Source: Leptolyngbya sp. PLA1
GTDB taxonomy: Bacteria; Planctomycetota; Phycisphaerae; Phycisphaerales; UBA1924
DNA length: 37,059 bases
Assembly (NCBI GenBank): GCA_021405315.1
Contig: QWIH01000032.1
Span: forward strand, 1-37,059
Direction: 5' to 3'
Shown here: positions 7,425 through 16,553 of the stretch, in pieces
Layout of the letters: the number at the start of each line of letters is the position of its first letter
How positions within the stretch are numbered: position 1 is the stretch's first letter
Translations under genes and position numbers: made by a program
Notes under the pieces: generated by a model
What the model was told of the DNA's origin: nothing
Seen by the model: the letters and a program-made list of their open reading frames with translations, nothing else
Database searches by the model: none

Positions 7425-8642
7425 ATGACCAAGCGCATCGCACTCGCGTACTCCGGCGGCCTCGACACCTCCTGCATCGTCCCGTGGCTGAAGGAGAACA
7501 TCCCCGGGGCGGAGGTCATCTGCGTCGTGGGCGACGTCGGGCAGGGCGCCGACGAGCTCGCGGGCGTCGAGAAGAAGGCCAAGGACTCCGGAGCCGCGGA
7601 GTGCCACGTCGTGGACCTTCGGGCGGAGTTCGTCGACGAGTTCGTGATCCCCACGATCCTCGCGGGCGCGGTCTACGAGGGCCGCTACCTGCTAGGCACC
7701 GCCATCGCGAGGCCGGTGCTGGCCCGCGGGCAGGTAAACGTCGCGAAGAAGACAGGCTGCACGGCGCTGGCGCACGGCTGCACGGGCAAGGGCAACGACC
7801 AGGTGCGCTTCGAGTCCGCATACGCCGCGCTGGCTCCCGAGATGGAGATCATCGCTCCGTGGCGGATGGATGCGTGGAAGCTCTCCGGGCGTCTGGCGAT
7901 GCTGGACTACCTGAAGCAGCGGAACATCCCGACGACGGCGAGCGCGACCAAGATCTACAGCCGCGACCGCAACCTGTGGCACATCAGCCACGAGGGCGGC
8001 ACGATCGAGGACCCGTGGAACGCCCCTCCCGAGGACGCGTGGATGCTCACCACCGAGCCCGCGAAGGGCCCCGCCACCCCCGAGGATGTCTCCATCTCGT
8101 TCGGCAAGGGCCGGCCCGTGTCGCTCAACGGCAAGGCCATGCCGGCGTGGAAGATCATCGAGTCGCTCAACGGCATCGGCGGGGCGCACGGCGTGGGGCG
8201 TGTCGATCTCGTCGAGAACCGGCGCGTGGGCATGAAGTCCCGCGGGCTCTATGAAACCCCGGGCGGGACGATCCTGGTCGAGGCCCTGCGGGCGCTCGAG
8301 GAGCTCGTGCTTGACCGCGAGACGCGCCACTATCGCGAGCACGTCGGGCTCACCTTCGCCGAGCTCGTGTACGACGGGCGCTGGTTCACGCCCCTGCGCG
8401 ATGCCCTGTGGGCCTGCGCCGAGCGCATCGCCCAGCCCCTGGATGGCGAGGTCGTCGTCAGGCTGTTCAAGGGCACAGCGACGGCGGTGAAGCGCCGCAG
8501 CCCGAACTCGCTCTACGCCGAGAAGATGGTCAGTTTCGAGGGCGAGGACGTGTACAGCCAGAAGGACGCGGGAGGGTTCATCCGCCTGCTGAGCCTGCCC
8601 GAGCGCATCCGCGCCCTCAAGCAGAGGGGCGAGGCGCACTGA
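7425..8642 (+). CDS. argG: Argininosuccinate synthase
   Basis: ArgG joins citrulline and aspartate at the cost of ATP to make argininosuccinate. The 405-residue length is typical. The N-terminal AYSGGLDTS (residues 7-15) is the PP-loop ATP site, and CTGKGNDQVRFE near residue 120 is the second signature. Only 15 bases separate it from the SIR2-like gene, and no clear ribosome binding site is visible in that gap, so translation may depend on reading through from upstream. It ends six bases from the convergent SDR gene. argH, argJ and argD are not in this window. Confidence 0.97.
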   Translation: MTKRIALAYSGGLDTSCIVPWLKENIPGAEVICVVGDVGQGADELAGVEKKAKDSGAAECHVVDLRAEFVDEFVIPTILAGAVYEGRYLLGTAIARPVLARGQVNVAKKTGCTALAHGCTGKGNDQVRFESAYAALAPEMEIIAPWRMDAWKLSGRLAMLDYLKQRNIPTTASATKIYSRDRNLWHISHEGGTIEDPWNAPPEDAWMLTTEPAKGPATPEDVSISFGKGRPVSLNGKAMPAWKIIESLNGIGGAHGVGRVDLVENRRVGMKSRGLYETPGGTILVEALRALEELVLDRETRHYREHVGLTFAELVYDGRWFTPLRDALWACAERIAQPLDGEVVVRLFKGTATAVKRRSPNSLYAEKMVSFEGEDVYSQKDAGGFIRLLSLPERIRALKQRGEAH

Positions 8643-8648
8643 CGCCGC

Positions 8649-9425
8649 TCACGGGTAGTCCTGTCTCGTCGGTCGGATCAGGATGTCGCTTACGTGCACG
8701 CCCGGGGGCTGCTGCGCGATGAAGGTGACCGTCCGCGCCACGTCCGGGGGCTGCAGCACCGGCCCGATGCGCTCCTTCACGCCCTCGAACCACGCGCGGT
8801 CATACCCCGCGACGCCCTGGAACTCGCTCTCGACAAAGCCGGGCTCGATGAGCGAGATGCGGATGCCCTTCGGGCCAAGCTCCCGCCTGGCGCCCTCCAC
8901 CAGCCCGTGCACCGCGAACTTGGTGGAGCCGTACATCGACGAGAACGGCGAGACGTGGCGCCCGACGGTGCTGCCCAGCACGATGATGTCCCGGGGCGAG
9001 GCGACGCACGCGGGACCGGTGACTCCCCCGATCGCCGCGAGCATGCGGTGCCCGGCCTCCCGGAGCAGGTACGCGCATCCCAGGTAGTTCGTGCGGACCA
9101 TCTCCTCCCACTGCGTGGTGTCCGAGGTCATGACCGACCCGTTGAGCCCGCGGCCGGCGTTGATGACGATGAGGTCCGCCTCCGCCTTGAAGGCGCCGCG
9201 GGCGCGGTCCAGCATCCGCCGGATGACGCCAAGGTCCGATGCGTCGCCCGCCTCGACCGCGACGGCATCGGCCGGCAACCCGCTCGCGACCTCGACGAGC
9301 TTCTCCTTCCGGCGGGCGTTGAGCACCACCCGGGCGCCGTGGGCGACCAGATCCCGCGCCACCTCCAACCCGATCCCCGCCGAGGCCCCGGTGACGATCG
9401 CGATGCGCCCTTTCAGTGTGCTCAT
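8649..9425 (-). CDS. Short-chain dehydrogenase/reductase (SDR family)
   Basis: This is a classical SDR of 258 residues. TGASAGIG (12-19) binds the dinucleotide, NAG (89-91) is the structural motif, and Ser152, Tyr165 and Lys169 (YGSTK) form the catalytic set. Arg38-Arg39 just after the second strand (NARRKEK) suggest NADP(H) preference. The substrate is unknown. It lies 24 bases downstream of the TPR-YggX gene on the same strand, so the two are probably co-transcribed. No good Shine-Dalgarno sequence precedes ATG 9425. Confidence 0.93.
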   Translation of the reverse strand: MSTLKGRIAIVTGASAGIGLEVARDLVAHGARVVLNARRKEKLVEVASGLPADAVAVEAGDASDLGVIRRMLDRARGAFKAEADLIVINAGRGLNGSVMTSDTTQWEEMVRTNYLGCAYLLREAGHRMLAAIGGVTGPACVASPRDIIVLGSTVGRHVSPFSSMYGSTKFAVHGLVEGARRELGPKGIRISLIEPGFVESEFQGVAGYDRAWFEGVKERIGPVLQPPDVARTVTFIAQQPPGVHVSDILIRPTRQDYP

Positions 9426-9449
9426 GCCCGAGCGTAGGGCCTCAGCCGC

Positions 9450-10082
9450 TCAGCCCGAGAGCTTCGCGAGCAGTTCGTCGTCCACGCCGAGGTATTCCCG
9501 CATGTGCCGGTCGTAGGTCGCGGCGTCCTCGTCGCGCGAAAGGTCCAGCCGCAGCTCGTTGATGACCTTGGTCCCCTGACGGATCCACTGGTCCCAGGTC
9601 TCCGCCGATATGTGCTCGTAGATCCACTGCCCGAGTGGCCCCTTGAACGGGGGCTTCGGCAGTTTGCTTCCCGGTCGGCCCGTCCTGGTGCAGACAAACG
9701 AGCCGTCACCCTTGCTTTCGACGGGCGACGCGACCGAGCCCGGGGTCTCCGGGATCGGCTCACCCAGGGCGAGCAGCATCTCGCCCATGGCCTTCGCGGG
9801 AAGGCGGTCGCCGCGGCCTGAGGCGGAAAGGAAGCCCTCTTTGAGGATGACCTTGGCCCGTGACGAGTCGCCCGAATCGATGAGGGCCCGACCCGCGAGT
9901 TGGAACGCCTTGGACATCGCGGGGTTGAGGGTGTAGCAGCGCTCGAACGCGCCCGCGGCGTCCGCGTGGCGCCCAGCCTGCGCGTACGCCTGCCCGAGGC
10001 TGAACCAGGCCATGTCGTTGGTGGGGTCCGCGCCGGGACGCACCATCGTCTCGAACTGCGCGATGCGCTGGTTGATGTCCAT
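9450..10082 (-). CDS. TPR domain fused to a YggX-like Fe(II)-trafficking/oxidative damage protection domain
   Basis: Residues 1 to about 100 contain tetratricopeptide-type helices (WFSLGQAYAQAGRHADAAGA; FQLAGRALIDSGDSSRA). A linker follows, and residues 127-210 resemble the whole of YggX, with a single cysteine (Cys131, FVCTRTG), then PLGQWIYEHISAETWDQW and INELRLDLS. YggX is a small protein of about 90 residues that protects iron-sulfur clusters and moves Fe(II). It normally stands alone, so the TPR fusion is uncommon and suggests docking to a client protein. ATG 10082 is preferred to GTG 10130, which would add 16 low-complexity residues. A divergent promoter region separates it from pyrD. 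Confidence 0.8.
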   Translation of the reverse strand: MDINQRIAQFETMVRPGADPTNDMAWFSLGQAYAQAGRHADAAGAFERCYTLNPAMSKAFQLAGRALIDSGDSSRAKVILKEGFLSASGRGDRLPAKAMGEMLLALGEPIPETPGSVASPVESKGDGSFVCTRTGRPGSKLPKPPFKGPLGQWIYEHISAETWDQWIRQGTKVINELRLDLSRDEDAATYDRHMREYLGVDDELLAKLSG

Positions 10083-10143
10083 GGGGGAAGGTAGGAGGGC
10101 AGGCACTTCTGCGCCCCGGGCTCCGCCCACCGGCCCGAGGCTG

Positions 10144-10149
10144 TATCCT
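10144..10149 (+). promoter_or_regulatory. Candidate -10 element (TATCCT) upstream of pyrD
   Basis: TATCCT lies 20 bases before ATG 10170, which would give a leader of about 14 bases. No convincing -35 is visible upstream. The same hexamer precedes argF and the small membrane protein operon. Confidence 0.45.
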
Positions 10150-10169
10150 TGCCGACGGACGCCTTTCCC

Positions 10170-11150
10170 ATGACCGCACCCGCCATCGCCACCACCCTCG
10201 CCGGCCTACCGCTGCGTACGCCAGTGCTGCTCGCCGCGGGCACCGCCGGCACACTGACCGAAATGGCCGATGCGCTGGACCTGTCTCGTGTGGGGGCGGT
10301 CGTCACCAAGTCCATCACGCGCCTGCCCCGCGAGGGCAACCCGACGTGGCGCATCCTGCCTGTGGACGCCGGGATGCTCAATGCGATCGGCCTCGCCAAC
10401 GTCGGGATGGACGCGTTCATCCGCGACTACGCCCCAAGGGCCGCGAGCGTGCCCACCACCGTCGTCGGCAGCATCTCGGGGTTCAGCATCGAGGACTTCG
10501 TCGCGGTCGCGGCGGCCATGAACGCCGTGGACGCCATCCCCGCGGTGGAGCTGAACGTGTCGTGCCCGAACGTGAAGCACAACACGGAGTTCGGGAGCGA
10601 TCCGCCGCTGCTCGCCGAGCTGGTGAGGGAGGTGCGTGCGGTGCTGACCCGAACGCGCCTCTTCGTGAAGCTTTCCCCCATCGCCAACGGTCCGCTGAAG
10701 CTCGCCGAGGTGGCGCGGGCGGCGATCGAGCCCTCGAACTCAGCACCGAGCGGGCCAAACCAGCGTCCGGGGTGCGATGCCCTCTGCGTCGCGAACACCA
10801 TGCCCGCGATGGCCATCGACGTCGAGACGCGCCGGCCACGGCTCGCAAACGTGACCGGCGGGCTGTCAGGCCCCGCGATCCACCCCATCGCGGTCAAGCT
10901 CGTGCATGATGTCTATCGCACGGTGGCGCGGGACTCGCAAACGCCCATCGTCGGCATCGGTGGGGTGCTCAAGTGGCACCACGCCGCGGAGTTCATCCTC
11001 GCCGGGGCGAGCGCCGTGCAGGTGGGCACGGGGCTCTTCGCCGACCCCTCGTGCCCCGTCGGCATCGCGAAGGGCCTTGAGTCCTGGGTCCGCCGTCAGG
11101 GTGCCGGGAACATCCGCGACCTCGTCGGTCAGTTGGCACTGCCCGCCTGA
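10170..11150 (+). CDS. pyrD: Dihydroorotate dehydrogenase, class 1
   Basis: PyrD oxidises dihydroorotate to orotate in pyrimidine synthesis using FMN. The 326-residue protein shows NVSCPNVKH around residue 129, with Cys132 in the position of the class 1 catalytic cysteine, followed by EFGSDPP. LFVKLSP, VGIGGV and ASAVQVGTG are FMN-binding strands. Class 1B enzymes pair with PyrK; no pyrK is present here, so the electron acceptor is open. An upstream TTG (10149) is in frame but overlaps the candidate -10, so ATG 10170 is chosen. The following serine hydrolase begins 12 bases after the stop. Confidence 0.92.
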   Translation: MTAPAIATTLAGLPLRTPVLLAAGTAGTLTEMADALDLSRVGAVVTKSITRLPREGNPTWRILPVDAGMLNAIGLANVGMDAFIRDYAPRAASVPTTVVGSISGFSIEDFVAVAAAMNAVDAIPAVELNVSCPNVKHNTEFGSDPPLLAELVREVRAVLTRTRLFVKLSPIANGPLKLAEVARAAIEPSNSAPSGPNQRPGCDALCVANTMPAMAIDVETRRPRLANVTGGLSGPAIHPIAVKLVHDVYRTVARDSQTPIVGIGGVLKWHHAAEFILAGASAVQVGTGLFADPSCPVGIAKGLESWVRRQGAGNIRDLVGQLALPA

Positions 11151-11161
11151 AGGAGCCTCCC

Positions 11162-12361
11162 ATGAACAGCCGCTGGGTACTGGGGGTGGTCTGCGGTTGC
11201 CTGTCCCCGGTGTGCCTCGCGATCGGGTCGCAGCCCGGAACCTCAGCGCCCGCGGCACCGACAGCCGTGACGCCCGAGCAGCCCGGCCCGGTGGACGTCT
11301 CCGGCACACTCGCGCCGATCCTGGAACAGTTCGACATCCCCGCGGCGTCGGTGCTGGTGGTGCGTGCCGGGGTGCCGGTGGCGCAGGGTGTGGCGGGCGT
11401 GAGGGCCCGCGGGCATGAAGCGCCGGCGACCACGGCCGACCGATGGCACCTGGGCTCGTGCACGAAGTCCATGACCGCGACGCTCTGCGCCGGGCTGGTC
11501 GAACAGGGGTTGCTCGCGTGGGACACCGCGGTGCTCGACCTCTTCCCCGAGCTTCGGGAGTCAGCGGACGACTCGTGGCGGGGTGTCACGCTCGAGCGTT
11601 TGCTCACACAGACCGCCGGCGCCCCGAAGGATCTCCACAGAAACGGGCTCTGGGCCAGGCTCTGGCGACGCGAGGGCACTCCGACCGAGCAGCGACTGCA
11701 ACTGCTCCGCGAGGTGCTGACCTGGAAGACCGATCATGAGCCCGGGGCGGCGTTCCTGTACTCCAACACCAACTTTGCCATCGCGGGCGCCATGGCGGAA
11801 CGTGCCACGGGCAGGTCCTGGGAAGACCTGATGCAGGAGCGGGTCTTCGCGCCGCTGGGCATCACCACCGCGGGGTTCGGCGCGCCCGGCACCGGCGACA
11901 CGCCGGACCAGCCCTGGGGCCACACGGACAACGGCACCGCGGTGCCCCCGGGGCCCAACGCCGACAACCCACCGGCCATCGGCCCCGGCGGCACGGCGCA
12001 CATGTCGCTCGCGGATTGGGGCCGCTACATCTCGGCGCACCTCGCCGGCGAAGCCGAGGGCCGAGCGCTCCTGATCAAGCCCGAGTCCTATCGGCGCCTG
12101 CACACGCCCGTGCTGGGGAACTACGCCTCGGGCTGGTCTGTAGCGAAGCGTCCGTGGGCGGGGCCGACGGGGCGCGTGCTCACCCACTCCGGCAGCAACA
12201 CGATGTGGTTCTGCGTTGCATGGGCGGCCCCGGAGAAGGACATGGCGGTGCTGGTGGCCTGCAACCGGGGCGGTGACAAGGCCGTGAAGGCGTGTGATGC
12301 GATCGCCTCTGCGATGGTCGGGACGTTCGTCGCACCCGCCCGATCCAAGGACGAGGAATAG
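11162..12361 (+). CDS. Secreted beta-lactamase-family serine hydrolase
   Basis: The 399-residue protein begins with a hydrophobic signal peptide (about residues 1-22). The penicillin-binding fold motifs of class C beta-lactamase/esterase relatives are present: Ser99-X-X-Lys102 (SCTK), Tyr200-Ser-Asn202 and His342-Ser-Gly344. Relatives act as D,D-peptidases, esterases or amidases outside the cytoplasm, and resistance activity should not be assumed. GGAGCC before ATG 11162 gives a ribosome binding site. The gene follows pyrD closely and may be co-transcribed, although no functional link is evident. Its stop is seven bases from the convergent SMC gene. Confidence 0.9.
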   Translation: MNSRWVLGVVCGCLSPVCLAIGSQPGTSAPAAPTAVTPEQPGPVDVSGTLAPILEQFDIPAASVLVVRAGVPVAQGVAGVRARGHEAPATTADRWHLGSCTKSMTATLCAGLVEQGLLAWDTAVLDLFPELRESADDSWRGVTLERLLTQTAGAPKDLHRNGLWARLWRREGTPTEQRLQLLREVLTWKTDHEPGAAFLYSNTNFAIAGAMAERATGRSWEDLMQERVFAPLGITTAGFGAPGTGDTPDQPWGHTDNGTAVPPGPNADNPPAIGPGGTAHMSLADWGRYISAHLAGEAEGRALLIKPESYRRLHTPVLGNYASGWSVAKRPWAGPTGRVLTHSGSNTMWFCVAWAAPEKDMAVLVACNRGGDKAVKACDAIASAMVGTFVAPARSKDEE

Positions 12362-12368
12362 GCCAAGG

Positions 12369-15300
12369 TCAGCTTCGCGCCGCTCTTCGCCCGTGCCGGG
12401 CCACCAGTTCGTCGAGGACGGAGGCGGGCGCCGTCTCCACCACCGCCTGAGCCGGCTCCGCCGGGGCGGCCTGCTCCGCCCGTGACTCAACGCCCGCGGG
12501 AGCGTGCGAGATCTCCCCGTGCTTGCCCACCTGGTCGAATCGCACCGAGACGCGCGTCGAGACTCCCCGCTCCTGCATCGTGATGCCGTAGAGCCGGTCC
12601 GCGCTCTGCATCGTCCGCTTGTTGTGCGTGATGACGATGAAGTGCGACAGGTCGGTGAAGTCCCTGACGGCCTGGTTGAACCTGGAGACGTTGCCCTCGT
12701 CGAGGGCCGCGTCGACCTCGTCCAGCACGCAGAAGCAGCTCGGCTTGGACCGGAAGATGCTCATGAGCAGCGCGACCGCGGTCAGTGTCTTCTCGCCGCC
12801 CGAGAGCTGGCTGATGCTGCGGGGCTCCTTGCCCGGGGGCTTGGCGATGACCTCGATCCCGCTCTCGAGGAGGTCGGTCTGGTCGGTCTCGACCTTGCTG
12901 ATCGTGCCGTCCGGGTTCTCGACTTCCTTGATGAGGGGCATGAGCCGCACCTCGGCCTTGCCCCCGCCGAAGAGCTTGCGGAACATTCCCCGCTCTCCGC
13001 CGAAGTTCTCGCGGATGCGTTCGAAGACCTCGCCGAACCTCTCGCGGCTCACCAGGTTCAACTGCTCGATCAGCTCCACGAGCTGGCCTCGCGCCGCGTC
13101 GATGTCCGCCACCTGCTTGACCAGGTCGTCGTTCTGCGCCTGCAGCGTCGTCTCCTCGGTGAGCGCATCCATGTTGACGCTGCCCAGCTTTCGCACGGCG
13201 TCCCTCAGGGTCTCGATGTTTCTGGCGGCCTCGTTGGTGTCGATGCGCTCGACGTCGCCGCCCTCCATCATCCCCCGGTAGTCCGCGTACTCCGCCGCCA
13301 GGTCGATCGCGAGTTCCTCCAGCGTGCGTTCCTCCAGATTCTCACGCTTCACCTCCGTCTCGCGGCGGGAGACCTCGATGCTGTGCCAGTCGCGTTCGAG
13401 GATGCCGTGCTGCCTGCGGGCGGCGCCCACGCGCTCGCCCAGGTCCGCTGCCCGGGCCTCCACACCCGCCAGTTCGTCCTTCAGGACCGCGGCCTGACCG
13501 GACGCGTGCGTCGCCTCTGCTTCCGCGGCCTGGGCCTGCGCGAGCGCGTCGTTGATCCCCACGCGGTGCTCCCCGAGGCGGGCCTCGACTCGCTCGATCT
13601 GGCCGGCCGCGTCGCGCAGCGTTCGGGCGATCTCGTCTCGCTCGAGTTCGAGCCTTGCAAGCTCACGCCGGGCGGTCGTTGCCTGCTCGCTCAGCCGCCC
13701 CACGTCGATCTTCGCCGCGGACACCTGCTCGAGCGCCGCATCGGCGCGTGCCTGCACGGTCCTCACGACCTGCTCGACCGCCGTCGCGGCGGCGGATTCC
13801 TCCTCCAGCAGTCTTCCGAGGCTCTCCGCCCGCTCCTGCAGACCCGCGCGGTCTGCTTCGAGCCTTGCCAGCCTGTCCCGAACCTGCGAGAGCTCCTGTT
13901 CCACGCCGCGGCGCTCGCGCCCGAGCCTCGCGAGATCGGCGCCCAGCCGATCCGCCCGGGCCTGCTCGCTCACGGCGTGACGCTGCTTCTGCGACAGCGA
14001 CTGACGAACCCCTGCGACACGACCCGTGAGCACCGAGGCCTCCGTGTCCACGCCCGAGAGGACGTGCCGCTCCGCGTCCAGCACCGCCCCGATCCTGGCT
14101 ACGGATTCGGTGAGTGACTCCAACTCCGCACGGCGTCCGAGCAGCCCCGTGGACTCCCCGGATGCGGACGAGCTGCCCCCGGCGGTCACACGCCCGTCGG
14201 AGTCCAGCGTCTGGCCGGCCCGCGTCACGAACCGGACCTGGTGACCCGAGAGCGGGCCCGAGGCCAGCAACTGGGCCGCGTCGAGGTCGGTCACGAGGAA
14301 CGTGCGCGCGAGCAGCCGGTCGAGAAGGTCCTGCAGACGCGGGTCGGCGCTGTCGCCGCCCCGCACGCGGACGAGCGATCTGAGGCTCACGACCCGTGCT
14401 CGCTGGTCGTCGACCTGCAACCCGGAGAGCTTGCCCACCAGGACACCCAGTTCGTCCGTGGGCACGGGGCGGCCCGTGTGCACGCCGGTCATGGGGAGGA
14501 AGGTCACCCGCCCCGGGAGCGTCTCCAGTTCCGCCTGCGTGGGCAGGGTCTGCACGGACTCGACGACCAGGCCCTGCAGGTCCGCGCCGAGCGCCGCCTC
14601 GATGGCCGCCGCCGCGCCTGGGTCCAGGTCCTCGCGAGTCTCGATCAGGTCCGCGAGCGCCGCGATGACGCCCGAGAACCCCGCGCCGGCCTCGCGTGCT
14701 TCGAGCAGACGCCGCACCGACTCCATGTAGCCCGCGCGGGACTCGACCATCTCCCGCAGCGTCTGCCGCCGGCTGTCCAGCCTTGCCAGGTCTTGCTCGA
14801 TCTGGCCGATGCGCACCGCACGCTCCCGCCGATCATTCGAGAGTCGCCCGACCTCCGCCTCCAGTTGCGAGAGTTCCTCTTCCGCGACCGCGACCTCCTC
14901 CGCGGCGGCCTGCGCGGCTCGTCCCGCGCCCTCCGCCTGCGTCTGGAGGCCGGCCTCGTCCTCCGCGATCCTGGCCTGGCGCTGCGACAGGCGCTCCGCC
15001 TGCTCGCGCATGACCTCCGTGCGCTTCACCTCGCTGGAGATCGACGCCAGCAGCCCGATGCGTTCCCGCTCGATGCGCTGCGCCGCGGCTTGCTTCTGCT
15101 GGGCGAGCGAGCGCTGCACCGTCAGTTCCTCGAGCACCCCAGCCCGCGCCGCCGTGGATGCCTCCAGCGCCCGCTCGGCCTCAGCGAGCTTCTCGGCCAC
15201 CATCGCGAGTTCCTCACCCTGCACCGTGGTCGAAAGCTCCACCTGCTCGCGGCGGGCCTCCAGTTCCACCAGACGCTGCTTGTCACGCTCGCACTGGCGC

Positions 15301-16370
15301 TGCGACTCCTCGACGGCTCGCTCCAGCATGGCGCGCTTCTGCTCGGCCTGCTGCCGGGCGTGGGCCGCCTGCAACGCCGCCTGCTCGCACGCCTGCAGCC
15401 GCTGCGACAGCTCGTGCCGGCTCAGATCCGCGTCCTGCTTCCCGGCCTCGGCCTCGAGCAGCACCCGACCCGCTTCATCGCGCTGGGCCTGCAACTGCGT
15501 CTGGCGGCTCGTGAGCCCGGAGAGCCGCTGCTCCAGATCGTCGTACTGGTCGAAGGCCAGCGCGACGCGCCAGGCCTTCAGTTCCGTGTCGAGTTCGACG
15601 AACTTGCGGGCCTTGGCCGCCTGCCCGCGGACCAGACGGAGCCTGCGCTCGGTGCTGTCCAGTTGCTCCCGCGTCGACCGGAGGTTTGTTTCCGTCCGCT
15701 CCAGCTTGCGCTGCGCTTCGATCCGCCTCTGCTTGTACTTCGCGATTCCCGCGGCTTCCTCGAAGATCACGCGGCGTTCCTGCGGGCTCGCGAGCAGCAT
15801 CGCGTCGACCTTGCCCTGCTCGATGATCGAGTACGCGTCCGCGCCGACGCCCGTGTCCAGGAACATGTCGCGGATGTCCTTCAGCCTCGCGACGCGCCCG
15901 TTGATCAGGTACTCGCTCTCGCCATCCCGGTACAGCCGGCGCTCGATCTCCACCACATCCGCATCGACGGGCAGTCGCCGCCGCGGGCCGGCGGGCGCGG
16001 CGTGAGCCTGTGCGGGCTCCGTCGCCTCGGCGTCAGGAGCGTGCGAGGCACCCGGATCTGACGCGTGCCCGGCCGCCTCCACGATCGCCGCGGGTGCCGT
16101 CGCCATCACGGGGTTGTCGAAGGTCAGCTTGACGCCCGCCATGCCGAGCGGCTTGCGCGAGGCGGAGCCGGCGAAGATGACGTCGATCATCTCCTGGCCC
16201 CGCAGGCTCTTGCTGGACCGCTCGCCCAGAACCCACTTGATGGCATCGACGATGTTGCTCTTCCCGCAGCCGTTGGGGCCCACGATCCCGGTGACGGCAT
16301 CGTCGAAGGTGAACTCGGTCGAGTCCGCGAAGCTCTTGAAGCCGGAGAGCGTGAGTTTCACCAACCGCAT
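12369..16370 (-). CDS. smc: Chromosome segregation ATPase SMC
   Basis: SMC is the ring-forming ATPase that compacts and separates chromosomes together with ScpA and ScpB. The 1333-residue protein has Walker A GPNGCGKSN at 31-39, two long coiled coils rich in Glu, Arg, Ala and Gln, a hinge around 530-690, the ABC signature LSGGEKTLT near 1190 and Walker B CVLDEVDAALDE near 1218. It is longer than the usual 1150-1200. About 47 residues of Ala/Pro/His-rich sequence (about 87-133) interrupt the N-terminal head, and roughly 50 low-complexity residues extend the C-terminus. GGAGG lies seven bases before ATG 16370. ScpA and ScpB are not nearby. Confidence 0.97.
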   Translation of the reverse strand: MRLVKLTLSGFKSFADSTEFTFDDAVTGIVGPNGCGKSNIVDAIKWVLGERSSKSLRGQEMIDVIFAGSASRKPLGMAGVKLTFDNPVMATAPAAIVEAAGHASDPGASHAPDAEATEPAQAHAAPAGPRRRLPVDADVVEIERRLYRDGESEYLINGRVARLKDIRDMFLDTGVGADAYSIIEQGKVDAMLLASPQERRVIFEEAAGIAKYKQRRIEAQRKLERTETNLRSTREQLDSTERRLRLVRGQAAKARKFVELDTELKAWRVALAFDQYDDLEQRLSGLTSRQTQLQAQRDEAGRVLLEAEAGKQDADLSRHELSQRLQACEQAALQAAHARQQAEQKRAMLERAVEESQRQCERDKQRLVELEARREQVELSTTVQGEELAMVAEKLAEAERALEASTAARAGVLEELTVQRSLAQQKQAAAQRIERERIGLLASISSEVKRTEVMREQAERLSQRQARIAEDEAGLQTQAEGAGRAAQAAAEEVAVAEEELSQLEAEVGRLSNDRRERAVRIGQIEQDLARLDSRRQTLREMVESRAGYMESVRRLLEAREAGAGFSGVIAALADLIETREDLDPGAAAAIEAALGADLQGLVVESVQTLPTQAELETLPGRVTFLPMTGVHTGRPVPTDELGVLVGKLSGLQVDDQRARVVSLRSLVRVRGGDSADPRLQDLLDRLLARTFLVTDLDAAQLLASGPLSGHQVRFVTRAGQTLDSDGRVTAGGSSSASGESTGLLGRRAELESLTESVARIGAVLDAERHVLSGVDTEASVLTGRVAGVRQSLSQKQRHAVSEQARADRLGADLARLGRERRGVEQELSQVRDRLARLEADRAGLQERAESLGRLLEEESAAATAVEQVVRTVQARADAALEQVSAAKIDVGRLSEQATTARRELARLELERDEIARTLRDAAGQIERVEARLGEHRVGINDALAQAQAAEAEATHASGQAAVLKDELAGVEARAADLGERVGAARRQHGILERDWHSIEVSRRETEVKRENLEERTLEELAIDLAAEYADYRGMMEGGDVERIDTNEAARNIETLRDAVRKLGSVNMDALTEETTLQAQNDDLVKQVADIDAARGQLVELIEQLNLVSRERFGEVFERIRENFGGERGMFRKLFGGGKAEVRLMPLIKEVENPDGTISKVETDQTDLLESGIEVIAKPPGKEPRSISQLSGGEKTLTAVALLMSIFRSKPSCFCVLDEVDAALDEGNVSRFNQAVRDFTDLSHFIVITHNKRTMQSADRLYGITMQERGVSTRVSVRFDQVGKHGEISHAPAGVESRAEQAAPAEPAQAVVETAPASVLDELVARHGRRAARS

Positions 16371-16553
16371 GCCGCAACCTCCATGTCGCTCACGTCGCGA
16401 GGGAACACCCAGCCTCGCCGCTCCCCCGCCCCGCCCGTGCGGCAGGTTCAGATGCGGGAGCCCGCGCCCATCCGGGCGCGCTGTTCAGAACCGGAAGATA
16501 TCGGGCCGCGGGCACTTCCGCCCGCAGAACAGGGCCGGAATCCGGGCCTCCTG

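Noticed and set aside
14241..16061. 606-codon + strand frame, with another at 12504-14117, opposite smc
   Set aside because: Antisense shadows of the SMC coiled-coil sequence with no recognisable motif.
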